A DNA stretch of 64,000 nt from Saururus chinensis (lineage: Eukaryota; Streptophyta; Magnoliopsida; Piperales; Saururaceae): NCBI GenBank assembly GCA_035235625.1, contig CP141143.1, forward strand, positions 30,948,592 through 31,012,591. The letters run 5' to 3'. Below, one piece after another: positions 46,889 to 58,204 of this stretch. Both the position numbers and the translations under genes were made by a program. Below the pieces are notes generated by a model. That model saw nothing but the letters and a program-made list of their open reading frames with translations. It had not been told where the DNA came from and did no database searches. The stretch's first letter is position 1. Every line of letters begins with the position of its first letter.

Positions 46889-48090
46889 GAAATAAGGTAA
46901 GCTCAAGTCAACTTGATAAAATAGTATATTACAATGAGGGGCCATAAAGTATGAGCCCCCTTCATCATGGCACTTCTATCTCACCATTAAATCAACAATT
47001 TATATTGCATTTCCTAATTTGGGTGTTGGAGGATTTTGGTAGTTCTCTAAGCACAAGATAGGAGAATGGATCGGATAATCCTTCCTTGCAAGAGATAGAG
47101 AAAAACCTTTTTTTTTATATGTGAGACGACCTTCTCTTGATTAATCAAGACTACTCTTTACACTTTGAAGTGAGTAGTAGTGATTAATCAATTCTCGAAA
47201 CCCTTTGATTAGTTGGCAAAATGGAAGAAACAACTAGAATTTTATTAAAATAAGAAAAAGAGAGTTGCTAGGAGAAGTGATTACAATTTTCAAATTTAGA
47301 AAAGAGAAAAGAAGAGACAAAGAAACTTCTTCTAGAAGAATGAGAGCTCCCTTGTATGAATTCTTCTTCCTTCTTGCGTACTTCTTGTTTGTCTTCCAAT
47401 TCCTCGATCTTCTTTGACTTTTTGAAGATGAAGGCTTTTTAGGAATTTGGTGTGTCTTTTGGTGTGTGATGGACTTCTAGATTTCTTTTTGGAGGTTCCG
47501 TAGACTTGAAAGCCAAAAGCCACTTCTTATGAAAACAAATGGGTATTTATAGGATGGGGGTTGTACGGTTAAGCAAAGTAGTGGGGGTGAGTTGGGAGGG
47601 TAGTTTGTGGGAAGTAGATAGTGAATTAGTAGGAGATGGAAAATGGGTTAGTGGGAGGGTTGGTAAGAACTAGACTGATTAGTGGGGGAAGTGGGAAGTG
47701 TGAGAGAAGGCCAGGTATCATACCTTTGACTTGGTTTTCTCATTCTCCATATGGGGCCCATGGGATTTTCCACATAATTTTTTTTTCAAACTTCGAGTTC
47801 TTTGAAACTTAATTTTTTGTGTTTTCAACCATTTTGGTCTTTTATGGCTATATATATATTACAAAACTTATCATGGGATCCACGAGTGTCACTCAACCTT
47901 TTGGTTTCATGGCTATTTTGGAGTGAGATTTATGAGGTCTCACACAACACTTTGCAATTCAGATTTTTTATTTTGATGTGGCTACGTGAGGCTTATAGAG
48001 CCTCTCTTAGCCATTTTGAATTTTATAGCTAACTTTGAGTGTAAGGAGACCTCATGAGGTCCTCACATAATAATTTTTGCTAGAAGCCTT
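46885..48090. other. no gene recognised
   Basis: The 63-codon frame at 47332-47523 (-) is preceded by AT-rich sequence and lacks known motifs. The stretch from 47790 to 48060 repeats short 'gagtt..ttgaaacttaatt', 'ccattttg' and 'atggcta' words loosely, without a fixed period. Confidence 0.4.
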
Positions 48091-48096
48091 AGTCCA

Positions 48097-48372
48097 TTCC
48101 TACGCATGTAGGATTAGATTTTGCTTCCTTTTCTTTTCCAACTTTGTCTATTTTGAAGATTTGGTCTCATTCAGAGCTAGTGAAGCTCCGAAATCTTAGC
48201 CTTTGAATTTTAATTTTTTTTATCACATTCCTATGTGTGTAGCATTAGAATTTCTTTTTTTTTTCTTTTGGACTTTGTCTACTTTTGAGACTTTGTCCAT
48301 TTTAAAAATTTGGTCTCATCCAGAGCTAGTCAAGCTCCGAACTCTTTGCATTTGAATTTGTAATTTTTTTTT
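48097..48372 (+). repeat. 130-145-bp tandem repeat, two units
   Basis: CATTCCTACGCATGTAGGAT (48097) and CATTCCTATGTGTGTAGCAT (48226) start two diverged units. Both continue with 'actttgtct...tttggtctcat.cagagctagt.aagctccgaa' and end in an AATTTTTTTT run. Confidence 0.85.
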
Positions 48373-48461
48373 TAATGTCAATAGACAGCCCCTCCAAGGG
48401 GTGACAGTGGAGTGACATTATAAATGGAACTGTTATCCATTGGAAAAAAATTATCAGAGAA

Positions 48462-48752
48462 ATGCCTAGTTTCCCATTAACTTCTTCTACTGGGTTACCT
48501 GCAATTCAAATTGCTTTGTATGGAACCCGTTTAAATTTTAATGGGAATTCTGATGTTATAATAGATAGAGCTGTGGAGATAATAATGAGAGCATACAGAG
48601 ATGTCACTGAAGCTCGTCTAAGGGACGAACCCCTTCCAAGTTTTATCCTTGCACAAGGATATCTCTTATGCACCAAAGATTTAGACAATGGACGTATTGT
48701 TTTTCTTGAAGATGTCGAGGAAGAAGAAGGGGATAGTGGAGATTGGGACTGA
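48462..48752 (+). CDS. unrecognised 96-residue open reading frame
   Basis: Starts ATG at 48462 and ends TGA at 48752. The product begins MPSFPLTSSTGLPAIQIALY, has a predicted alpha-helical middle (VIIDRAVEIIMRAYRDVTEA) and ends in a strongly acidic tail (EDVEEEEGDSGDWD). Amino-acid composition and periodicity look coding, unlike the neighbouring low-complexity DNA. I do not recognise the family. It may be a complete small gene, a last exon, or a fragment of a mobile element. A GC-rich GGTGGTGGTCCGGAY repeat (48750-48960) follows directly, and the inverted gene duplication starts 350 bp downstream. Confidence 0.4.
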   Translation: MPSFPLTSSTGLPAIQIALYGTRLNFNGNSDVIIDRAVEIIMRAYRDVTEARLRDEPLPSFILAQGYLLCTKDLDNGRIVFLEDVEEEEGDSGDWD

Positions 48753-49102
48753 GGGCGGCAGGTGGTCGGTGGTGGTCCGGATGGAGGAGAGGAGATGGCG
48801 GATGGGAAGGACGAGAGGCGAGATGCCGGTCCATGGTGGTTAAAGGTGGAGTGCCGCCAGTGGTGGGAAAACGATGGTGTGAGGGAAGACCGTCGGTCGG
48901 TGGTGGTCCGGACGGAGGAGAGGTGTGGAAACAGGACCGGGAAGAGGAGGAAGTGAAGGGGGTGTAGTTTTTTTTATTTTTTTGTCATCAACGGTCCTGA
49001 TCCAATCAGGATAATCAACGGCTAGGATTTAATAAAAAAATAATTAATTTTTCTTGTTATTGGCTGGATTAAGTCCGACTGAGCTCTCAGATAGGAAAAT
49101 AT
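48753..49102 (+). repeat. G-rich imperfect duplication after the unknown ORF
   Basis: The 'gtggtccggacggaggagag' motif with its 'cggtcggtggtgg' lead occurs near 48765 and 48893, about 128 bp apart. The stretch ends with 'cctgatccaatcaggataatcaacgg', which contains the 14-bp palindrome-like CCTGATCCAATCAGG. No gene. Confidence 0.5.
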
Positions 49103-50535
49103 TTTATATGCTCCCTGATTCAATGAGCCCAATATGATTCCAAAATAGAAACCGCCCGAACGGTGACGGAAGAGCTAACTTCACGTTAGCTCCGTCTTCC
49201 CTTCCATCCACTTACCCGAGGTATTCCCTCCGTGTGAAAATTTTCCGCCCATTCCACCTCTGTGTGTCTAGTCTCTACTGTGTCACCGGCGGGAAGATGG
49301 ACGTTTTGGGGAGATCTTTCCGGTGACATGAGCTCGGATTCTCTCCAGCACGCCTTTTCCTCTTCCAAGTAAACCCCCTCCACCTCGTCTCCTCTCTCTC
49401 CCTCTTACCCACCTCTCTTCTGCTCTGTTTTCAAGTTGTTTTCCGCTCTGGCCGTCTCTCCGGTCGGGGTAGTGGCCACCTCGTCGCACTTTTGAAAACC
49501 CACATCCGGACAAAATCAGAACTAGAAAATCATTCAGTTGTGTACTCAAAGCTTCGGTCTTTTAACGAACTATGGTGCTTGCTGCGTCTCTATCCTATCC
49601 TCTCAATCTGAGCTCTCCTCTGAATGTTCGGACTCGGAAGCGGTTGGGAGAGTTGAGCTGGATGAGCATCAAATCTTCCGCGTCGCCTGTGTCTGCTGAA
49701 GCTGAGGGAGTTGCTTTAGTGAGGGAGGCGAAGAAAAGAGTAGAGCAGGTGGCTGATGGGTCCCCGACGACCGGAAGCAGTTCCGAGGAGGCTGGAGCAC
49801 CCGAGCAGCTCGAGGTTTTTTATGATGACGGTTACGGAACCACCAGTGCGATGGACTACCTCGAAGTAGCCAAGCAGCTCATCAGGCCGGACGGTGGCCC
49901 GCCCCGTTGGTTCTGCCCCGTCGAGCCCCATCAAGGATGCTCCTGTTTTGCCATTTTTGCCCGGTAACTAGCTTCGTTGTGTCATCTAATGGGGTGATTG
50001 GTTTTGTTTACACATTATTCAGTTATTTCCATTTCTACATACGCAAAATCCCACATTGGGGACACTTGAAAGACCGTGCTTAATTGTTGTTCGCTGCAGG
50101 TGTGGATGGTGTTGGACTCGAATTGATCTTACACCACAAATCGCTTGGGAAGTAAGTAAATTCCCTTCATTTTTTCCCCTATGATTGATTGGATGCTCCT
50201 CTGATCAAAACTTAAGGGTCGATGATCTGTTGCGCACGTGAAAAATGTTTCTAGTTATTGGTTTCTTGGAGTATGTATTTATACATTGTAGTCTCTGATT
50301 TTGTACTCTGATCATGATTTAGCACACTGTAGCCTCATCAGTAGTTTGTTGATTTCATAAGCATGGTTATTCTTATTTTAGTCTCTAATGACCATCCCAG
50401 CTTAGAGACCCACCCCTCATGCATCTTCTCTATTGACGCTGCTCTGCTTGTGTCTATACCCATGTCTGCTTGTAAGTAGTCTGAACTAACCCCAATCCAC
50501 AATTGCCCTATGAGGTGGCGTAAGTATGTCAATTT
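49103..50535 (+). repeat. left arm of 1.4-kb inverted repeat (partner 56521-57996)
   Basis: The arm matches the reverse complement of 56521-57996 along its whole length, from 'ttttatatgctc' to 'ggtggcgtaagtatgtc'. It covers the 5' flank, exon 1, intron 1, exon 2 and part of intron 2 of a phytyl-ester-synthase-like gene. The loop between the arms is 6.0 kb. Confidence 0.92.
49572..50151 (+). pseudogene. phytyl ester synthase-like (esterase/acyltransferase), truncated copy
   Basis: Exon 1 (49572-49963) begins MVLAASLSYPLNLSS, a Ser-rich plastid-transit-like N terminus. It continues with the family's FYDDGYGTTSAMDYLEVAKQ and GGPPRWFCPVE. Just after VE (about 49925) the frame is lost: PIKDAPVLPFLPG is readable in another frame, consistent with an 8-nt deletion of a conserved CGR-type tripeptide region. 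Exon 2 (50100-50151) gives VDGVGLELILHHKSLGK with proper GT-AG borders. Nothing after exon 2 belongs to this copy. PES1/2-type enzymes esterify phytol and diacylglycerol acyl chains in plastoglobules; this copy lacks the whole catalytic region. Confidence 0.85.
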
Positions 50536-51490
50536 GTATGTCTATTTGTATGTTCATTTTGCTGATCATTTTGGAGCATCTACTCATTTTTTTAGCATAC
50601 GTGTCTAACAGATGGTTATTTTTATATGGTCATTAATGCTGAAGGTTGTTTTATAAATTTTCTGATTAGGGGAACATGATAAATCTTCCTTAGCAGGAAG
50701 TATTTAGATATCACTAAACCTTTCTTTATCTAGGGACTACGTAAATCAATTGATACTATATTGAATCCTCTACTTGCGGCCAATAATACATGTTCTTTTC
50801 AAAAAATAAAATATTGGTGTTAGATTTTCTTTGGAGTAAAGTAATGATAGTTCTACGCATAGATAGCATATGATTATTGCTGATTGTCTCTTCTTGTTGT
50901 TACTAACCAATTGACCTCAAGCCGCTGATTTCCAATATAAAATAACAGTTTAAGTTTTTTATGTAATTCATTAGTGCTTAGAATTGGGCTTGGTCAAGCT
51001 CAGGATTATAAGCAGTTTTAATATAAGAGATGAAGATTCAATCAAGCTGGTGCTCCAAAAGGAGTTTAACATAGGGTCAGGTTTTGACATGTTTCATATT
51101 TTCTAGTTCTGTTTTGGGAGTTGCATTTCACATAGCTGGGAGTTGCGTTTTAAATAGCTGGGGGATCCCCTGTTATTGTAAAATGTTTATAACTACTAAC
51201 ATTTGTAATTTCAGAATGTTTGGTCCTCTAGTCACAATCAGATTACAATTATAAGGAAACCATCTTACTGAGTATACGGGCATTCGTGCTAAATGGTTAT
51301 GTGGGATGTGGCTAACACAATATTCTGTGAATAAGTCCCATACATGTTTCATATATGCTAAAATCATGCTTATATTTTATTAATATTGAGTATACGGGCA
51401 TTAATTGTCATGACAGCAACACGAAGTTAACTTTGCGCAGCATAAAGCACCTATGCACAATGTGTTTCCTCTCTTCTTTGATGTGTATGA
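50536..51490. other. no gene recognised (loop of the inverted repeat)
   Basis: AT-rich, intron-like sequence. Near 51085-51160 a 'tttcatattttctagttctg'/'catagctggg' block is also found, rearranged, at 55308-55345 within the right-hand gene. This suggests it derives from an intron of the same gene. Confidence 0.45.
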
Positions 51491-51498
51491 ACTAGGAA

Positions 51499-51725
51499 CA
51501 CACTTGGCCAGCAGCATAATGGAACTTTCATGTAGCAGGTGTCTTAATTGTTTCCTTTTCATTTCTCTAGTGTAATTGACTAATGCGTATTCAGTTCAGC
51601 ATGTATTTTGTTTCTCAAGCGGATTAATATCGTGCCTTTTTTATGGACACCCAACAGGATGCTGAAGAATGTTGGACCCAACTTATGTACACACTTTTGC
51701 AATCTCTAAAGACACTAGATGCAAG
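51499..51725 (+). pseudogene. UBP6/7-type ubiquitin-specific protease, two-exon fragment
   Basis: An exon end at 51538 reads GQQHNGTFM-stop-Q before a GT donor. After a 119-bp intron, an exon at 51658-51725 (acceptor CCAACAG) reads DAEECWTQLMYTLLQSLKTL and ends at a GT donor. QQ followed by DAEECW is the conserved block of the proteasome-associated deubiquitinases UBP6/USP14, around the QQDxxE box of the catalytic domain. The second-last codon of the first exon is TAG where the family has a Gln codon, so the frame is broken. No other exons, catalytic Cys or His boxes or ubiquitin-like domain are seen nearby. This is a gene fragment, on the + strand, between the inverted arms. Confidence 0.72.
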
Positions 51726-53580
51726 GTATTCTGGTATGCAATCATGTTATTGTGTCATTTCTTATAGATATTGTACTTTATTTAATGCTAAATAGAAGTA
51801 TACTACATGACTATACGTGGAAGCTTTTTCCCTTTGCCTCTCGATAGTTTAAATGTAGGAAGTGTGGTGGTTTCATAGAAAAAAGTTGTAGGAGCAGCGA
51901 TGGCTCCTGTAGTTTAAATAAGATGATTAATATTCTAACATACATATTTTTAAATGTGGTGTAGGGAAAAAAGTTGCAGGAGCATAGATGGTCTATCATT
52001 TGTTTATTTATGGGGTAAAAATGCACCCAGATTTTGCATTTGTTTTTATGTTTCCCACATATTTATGTCCTTTTACTGGGATGTGTTTCACTGTAATATA
52101 TTTACTTGTAGCTATAAGTTTTTTTTATTTTTGGATTTTCTATTTGAAATCCTATGGCTACACTACATTTAACAGGGTTGTTAGAAAATGCTGAGAGAAG
52201 AAGGGGGAAGAGAGAGAAAGGAGAAGATGTGATTGTGTCCCTCGCATTTTAATTTGACGGCCATTATTCCCTCACCTACATAAAGCTTAGTTTGTAGTCA
52301 GTTGCATGCTCAGTGAAGACTAACAATAAATACCTCTTACACTTAAATTATTTTTTTATCATATCAGTACAAAGTTTACCTTCAAAGTGTTCAAAATATG
52401 AAGTTGCTTGAGGGTGGGGGAGGGTGTATTATTCATTATAATTAGAGATAAAAAGAATAAACACTATGCCTTGAGACGAAGGCTAGAAGTCTGCAAGAGA
52501 TGGCTGTTTTAATGTATACTCGAAAGTAAATTGTTTCATCTGACCATAATATTCGAAAATGAGAGCCTTTTAGGAAGTTTTAAGGACATTTTACAAAGAA
52601 AAAAATGAAATAAAAGGAGATTCTGATCGAAAGGTACAATATTACTATTGCTATACTAGCAATTTTATTACACAAAATTCTACAATTAAAATTGTAAAAA
52701 ATTGTTAGAAGTATTAGGTCTAATTGCAAGTTTTGGGAGTGTCATTGACAATACCCTTAAGATAAAAAAATTTCAAGCAAATTAAATATTGAGGAACATC
52801 AATTACATTTGCCATTTATCTCACTAAATGCAGCAATTAAAAATGTAAAAATCTGCCAAATGTAAGTATCGTTGACTATTATTAATCTCCCAAAATTGTT
52901 GTAAGTTGATGCAAAAGTTTTGCAGGACGAAAACAATATTTTTATAAAGTTTGAATAATATTGTTGCAAGGTTATAACTATATTGCTCTAACCTTGTAGC
53001 AATAATACTAAAATATTGGAACAATATTGTTACAAAGTTATAACACTTGTAGCAATATTGTTACTAATAACCTGGACACAAAACGAAAAAGAAAAGTTGA
53101 CAGATTGCATAGTGGTTCAACCTTTTTATGTTTTGGAGGCCATTAGAAGACATTAATTGATGATTATATCAAAGCTAAATGTGCCTTCCAGCTGGTACAA
53201 ATACAACCAATATGTGTCTATAAAGAATGATCTAGGTTGGTGCTCCATCAGTCCATTAACCTTATTCCTCCAGTTTTAACACTATTAATTCTAATATATC
53301 CTATTGAGCTTCACACCAAAACCACCTGATCCACCCAAAGCTGGTTACATACTACAAACTAGACAAGAAAAAAAAACACCTCAGATACATTACCATGGCC
53401 TTTTGGACAGCTAAGACATGTTTATTCACAAATTCATGAAGAAAATAATGAAAAAGGACAAGAAAATTTGCAAAATGTGCATTGTTAAACTTTGAGTTAC
53501 TATCAAGTATTCCAAAGAAAAATCCCCGCAAACCAGACAGCAATTATAAGGGCTCTATCTAGGATGAGATTCAAGCCACC
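51726..53580. other. no gene recognised (loop of the inverted repeat)
   Basis: AT-rich sequence. A diverged duplication 'gaaaaaagttg.aggagca.....atgg' is at 51878 and 51964. The stretch 52650-53060 carries many ACAATATTGTT/TTGTAGCAATA words in both orientations, able to form weak hairpins. No domain-bearing frame. Confidence 0.4.
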
Positions 53581-53582
53581 CA

Positions 53583-56500
53583 CTAACTCACAGGCATCAA
53601 GACTACTGGCAAAATTTTCCCAACATTTTCTTCGAGGATCCTCAAAGGCATCACAAGAATAAGATTTCCCTGGTTGTCCATAATGGGAATGTCTTCCTGC
53701 AGACCTCTGTATCTCTTAAGCTGCATGCTACAAGAGGCCAATCTAAGGCTTAAGCTCGCAAAAGAAGGGATCACAGAGCCTTTCTGTCCATTGTATGCAA
53801 CTTGTCATGTAGTTGTTTTCCTCTTGTTTTTTTACACCTTTTTTTATCCAAAGAAAATGAATATTTAGTATAAAATTGAGGCAAATACAAGATCAAAGAA
53901 GAGGATTTCTTACCGAAAGACGAGGCAGCATAGAAGTTAAGCTTTTAGATAGTTTATCAATTGTTTGGAAAGGAGAAAGATGACTGGCAACACTGGCCAT
54001 TGCAAGCTTCAGAGGATCACCTGAGTTGTATAAGCAGATGAATGAAAAGAAATACTAGAGATAAACATTCATGCATACCAGTAATACTTTTCTAAAAGTC
54101 TTCAAGAATTAAATTGACATAAAGCCAAATTATCAAAATATAGCCTATGAGGACCTCATTTTCACAAATTATCATATGATTTACCAATTTTTCTTTAACA
54201 GGGTCCAACTGATCATGATAAACCCATGGACATTAAGATATTCGAGAATTAAATACATAAACATTCCTTCCATCTTCACTTATAAGCAAAATCAAACATG
54301 AAGAAACCTACAACGGTATGGCTGCCAATGGACTGAAATAGAGATTATGCAAGGTGTCACTACCACACATGGTTTGAGCACTACCCAATCAATAGTTTCA
54401 AGAAATTTATCAGCATTTTTCATGCATGCATGTTCAATCAGAAAACTCATGCACTGTCAACTTCAAAGTTTCCCTTCAGAATTTTAGAGGTAAAAATTAG
54501 ATAAGTTGCTTGCTCAAGCACTTCAAACTGCTTACCTCTTAGACAAGTATGATTGGGTGTTCTAGTTGTACTGATATCTTAAGCCATATGTAAAATGGTT
54601 GTTTTGGTGATAAATCTTTCACATACCCATGATGAAGCTTAGGAGGTAAGGGACAGTGACATGGAGTTCATTGGGTAGTGCTTCCAGTATAGGAAGCACA
54701 GGCTGCAGTTGTGAATCCCCAAAAGATGTTCCTACATGAGAGAACAGGAAAAAAAAAGGTAAGTAACTAACTTACAAATGTATATAAAATAGAGGTATAA
54801 ATTTAGATTAATGTCCAACAACACAAAATGAGGAGAGTTAATAATATTTGAAAGGAGGAGAGCTTGTAAGTAGCCTCATTAAATGTCACTAAAATTGTTA
54901 GGTTTCAAATGAATGAGAAGTCGCATACTTTTTTATCAGAAGATATTTACATACTATTAGTAAAAAGAAAGAGTTCTAAACATGTGTACAATGAAGAAAT
55001 GATTCATGAAGACAAAAAGTACGAACTTATATGCTGATCTGAACAGAAAAACTAATATTGAAATCTTAAGATTACTCAATATTATCTCTTCACTTACCTG
55101 GATTGGCTAATATTAGTATTAAATCAAGAGTAGGATTACGAGCAGCAACTGCAAGTGCCAGGCATCCACCAAAGGAATCGCCAACAAGATAGACATGATG
55201 TATGCTCATGTTTAACAGTATCTTCAACAAATTTAAGAAGTCCTTCATAAGGAAGAATGCGAATTAGTACTAAAGAAACCAACCACCCATGACTCCCAAA
55301 ATGCATTTTACATAGCTGGTGCTCTTTCATATTTTCTAGTTCTGGAAACGGGGAATTGAGGGGCATAGGAAGGGAAGGGGATGGGTTCCTTCGAACTTAT
55401 CAAGGTTTCCTACAGGAGTTCGACAGAGGAACAGCAAGGCTGTAACCTACCCAATTAGACCTCTACATAGTTGAAATGAACAGCAGAATTTTCGGTTCTA
55501 TATAGATTGAAGCATCTATGAAAGTGCACATTGAAGGAGAATGAAATCAGGACCAACAAAGCTGAGCCTTCAGTGATTAAGAAATGAATACATTAAATAT
55601 CCAGTAAAAATAACATAACAAAAACAAGTGAAATAAACTGAGAAACATGATATGAACAAATGAAAAGACTGAAAGACATTCTATAGACACAGCCATAACA
55701 GAATATCCGAAAACTTTTTCAAGTCATAGAGCAAGAAAATGCCTCCTAAAATAGATAGCCAAAATATGGAAGGACATGCAGCCCATCAGCTTGAGGATTT
55801 AAAAAGCATAGGAAGTATGAAAACAGAACATCTATTGAGTTGGTAAAAGAAAATTTAAACTCACTCAAATCGTGTTCCATCCATGTCCATAACAAGCTGA
55901 AAAATTGCTACACATGACGCCTCCACCACTCCAACTGCCTCCATAGCTCTGCTACAGCTTCTTGGCTGTAACAATTATTCAACATTCATTGGATGCCTAT
56001 CTTAGATAAGCTAAGGCTCAAACTAATGTAAAAAAGCAAAAAGGTGGAGAGAATACAAGGTAATCAACTTCAAGGAGCTCCTCAAAAATTCTAAGGCCTG
56101 TGAGTTAGCATTAATAATTGTCAAACAGTTAATCCTTAAACTGACATCTTCAGTAACTCATAATTCGAACCTTCATCCTCCTCATCAAATTACAGTCAAG
56201 TGGCATTACAATTTAAAAGGACCAAGTATCCAACTGGCTGACGCAGACAGGAAGATTTATAACATAAAAAGGTAAATAAATGCAATATTTGACTTATAAA
56301 GTAGATACCTGAAAAGGGAGATGCTTTAGCATCATTTAAATGACCACTATAAATGGGTTAGTGTTTAAAGAAAATAATTTGGAACAAGAAAATTTTGGCT
56401 AACAAAATAATTTCATTATCACTGAGGGGGCAAGAACCTAATGTTATGCGTTTTATGTCCTTCTATGACATGAAAATAATAAATCGACCAAATTGCAGGC

Positions 56501-57489
56501 AAATGCAAAAGATGTATGACGTACAAATAGACATACTTACGCCACCTCGTAGGGCAATTGTGGATTGGGGTTAGTTCAGACTACTTACAAGCAGACATGA
56601 GTATAGACACAAGCAGAGCAGCGTCAATAGAGAAGATGCATGAGGGGTGGGTCTCTAAGCTGGGATGGTCATTAGAGACTAAAATAAGAATAGCCATGCT
56701 TATGAAATCAACAATCTACTGATGAGGCTAAAGTGTGCTAAATCATGATCAGAGTACAAAATCAGAGACTACAATGTATTAATACACACTCCAAGAAACC
56801 AATAACTAGAAACATTTTTCACGTGCGCAACAGATCATCGACCCTTAAGTTTTGATCAGAGGAGCATCCAATCAATCATAGGGGAAAAAATGAAGGGAAT
56901 TTACTTACTTCCCAAGCGATGTGTGGTGTAAGATCAATTAGAGTCCAACACCATCCACACCTGCAGCGAACAACAATTAAGCACGGTCTTTCAAGTGTCC
57001 CCAACGTGGGATTTTGCGTATGTAGAAATGGAAATAACTGAATAACGTGTAAACAAAACCAATCACCCCATTAGATGACACAACGAAGCTAGTTACCGGG
57101 CAAAAACGGCAAAACAGGAGCATCCTTGATGGGGCTTGACGGGGCAGAACCAACGGGGAGGACCACCGTCCGGCCTGATGAGCTGCTTGGCTACATCGAG
57201 GTAGTCCATCGCACTGGTGGTTCCGTAACCGTCATCATAAAAAAACCTCGAGCTGCTCGGGTGCTCCAGCCTCCTCGGAACTGCTTCCGGTCGTCGGGGA
57301 CCCATCAGCCACCCGCTCTACTCTTTTCTTCGCCTCCCTCACTAAAGCAACTCCCTCAGCTTCAGTAGACACGGGCGACGCGGAAGATCTGATGCTCAGC
57401 CAACTCAACTCTCCCAACCACTTCCGAGTCCGAGCATTCAGAGGAGAGCTCAGATTGAGAGGATACGATAGAGACGCAGCAAGCACCCT
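53583..57489 (-). pseudogene. phytyl ester synthase-like pseudogene, multi-exon
   Basis: Exon pieces in family order on the - strand: exon 1 57097-57489, exon 2 56909-56960, then 55098-55269 (PYEGLLKFVEDTVKHEH and VYLVGDSFGGCLALAVAARN with the nucleophile-elbow GDSFGG), 54627-54731 (SFGDSQLQPVLPILEALPNE, VPYLLSFIMG), 53914-54020 (DPLKLAMASVASHL, TSMLPRLS) and a degenerate stretch near 53700-53780. Disablements: the start codon is AGG at 57489; one extra T in the T-run near 57240; the 8-nt deletion shared with the left copy; TAA at 56938-56940 in exon 2; a frameshift between EHTS and VYLVG. The exon coding the segment before PYEGLL and everything after about 53700 (acyltransferase half) are not found. 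The open frame at 53583-53774 contains RYRGLQEDIPIMDNQGN, which I could not place in this family. Confidence 0.85.
55270..56520. other. intron-like stretch of the right-hand pseudogene
   Basis: Lies between exon 2 and the GDSFGG exon. No domain-bearing frame. The block at 55308-55345 is shared with 51085-51160. Confidence 0.45.
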
Positions 57490-57996
57490 AGTTCGTTAAA
57501 AGACCGAAGCTTTGAGTGCACAACTGAATGATTTTCTGGTTTTGATATTGTCCGGATGTGGGTTTTCAAAAGCGCGATGAGGTGGCCACTAACCCGACCG
57601 GAGAGACGGCCAGAGCGGAAAACAACTTGAAAACAGAGCAGAAGAGAGGTGGGTAAGAGGGAGAGAGAAGAGACGAAGTGGAGGGGGTTTACTTGGAAGA
57701 GGAGAAGGCGTGCTGGAGAGAATCCGAGCTCATGTCACCAGAAAGATCTCGCCCAAAACGTCCATCTTCCCGCCGGTGACACAGTACCGGTGACACAGTA
57801 GAGACTAGACAAACAGAGGTGGAATGGGCGGGAAATTTTCACGCGGAGGGAACGCCTCGGGTAAGTGGATGGAAGGGAAGACGGAGGTAACGTGAAGTTA
57901 GCTCTTCTGTCACCGTCCAGGTGCATTCTATTTTGGAACGTGGAATTCCCGATTCGTGGTTCAAATTGGGCTCATTGAACCAGTGAGCATATAAAA
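56521..57996 (-). repeat. right arm of the 1.4-kb inverted repeat
   Basis: Reverse complement of 49103-50535 with scattered substitutions and small indels, for example an extra 'ggtgacacagtacc' near 57777-57790 and altered sequence around 57920-57950. Arms of 1433 and 1476 bp. Confidence 0.92.
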
Positions 57997-58204
57997 CGCT
58001 TCCTTCGTATTAGAGTAATCATCATTTTTTATTTATTATTTTTTTAACAAAGGCTAATAATTTTTTTTATTTTATACATTAAAGACTATTTTGGGATTGG
58101 AGCAAGTCTTCTTCTTTCTGCCAAATACGTGTAATTTACAGACATCCAAAGACTTAAAATTGAACTTTATAACTTACATAATGACATATAAAAATTGTTG
58201 CAAT
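57997..58204. other. T-rich junction between the inverted repeat and the Tat element
   Basis: No LTR terminus or target duplication is visible here, so the 3' LTR expected to the left of the Tat element's array is missing or beyond recognition. Confidence 0.4.

Noticed and set aside
46721..46947. Open frames reading (YI)n and (HT)n on both strands
   Set aside because: They are translations of the (CA)n(TA)n microsatellite.
49572..49967. Left PES-like exon as an intact 131-residue gene
   Set aside because: After PRWFCPVE the single frame reads PHQGCSCFA, while the conserved continuation is in another frame with a proper splice donor. The copy is frameshifted and truncated.
53583..53774. Extra PES exon at RYRGLQEDIPIMDNQGN
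   Set aside because: Only its first part loosely resembles the degraded family sequence; the rest could not be placed, so it was not counted as a supported exon.
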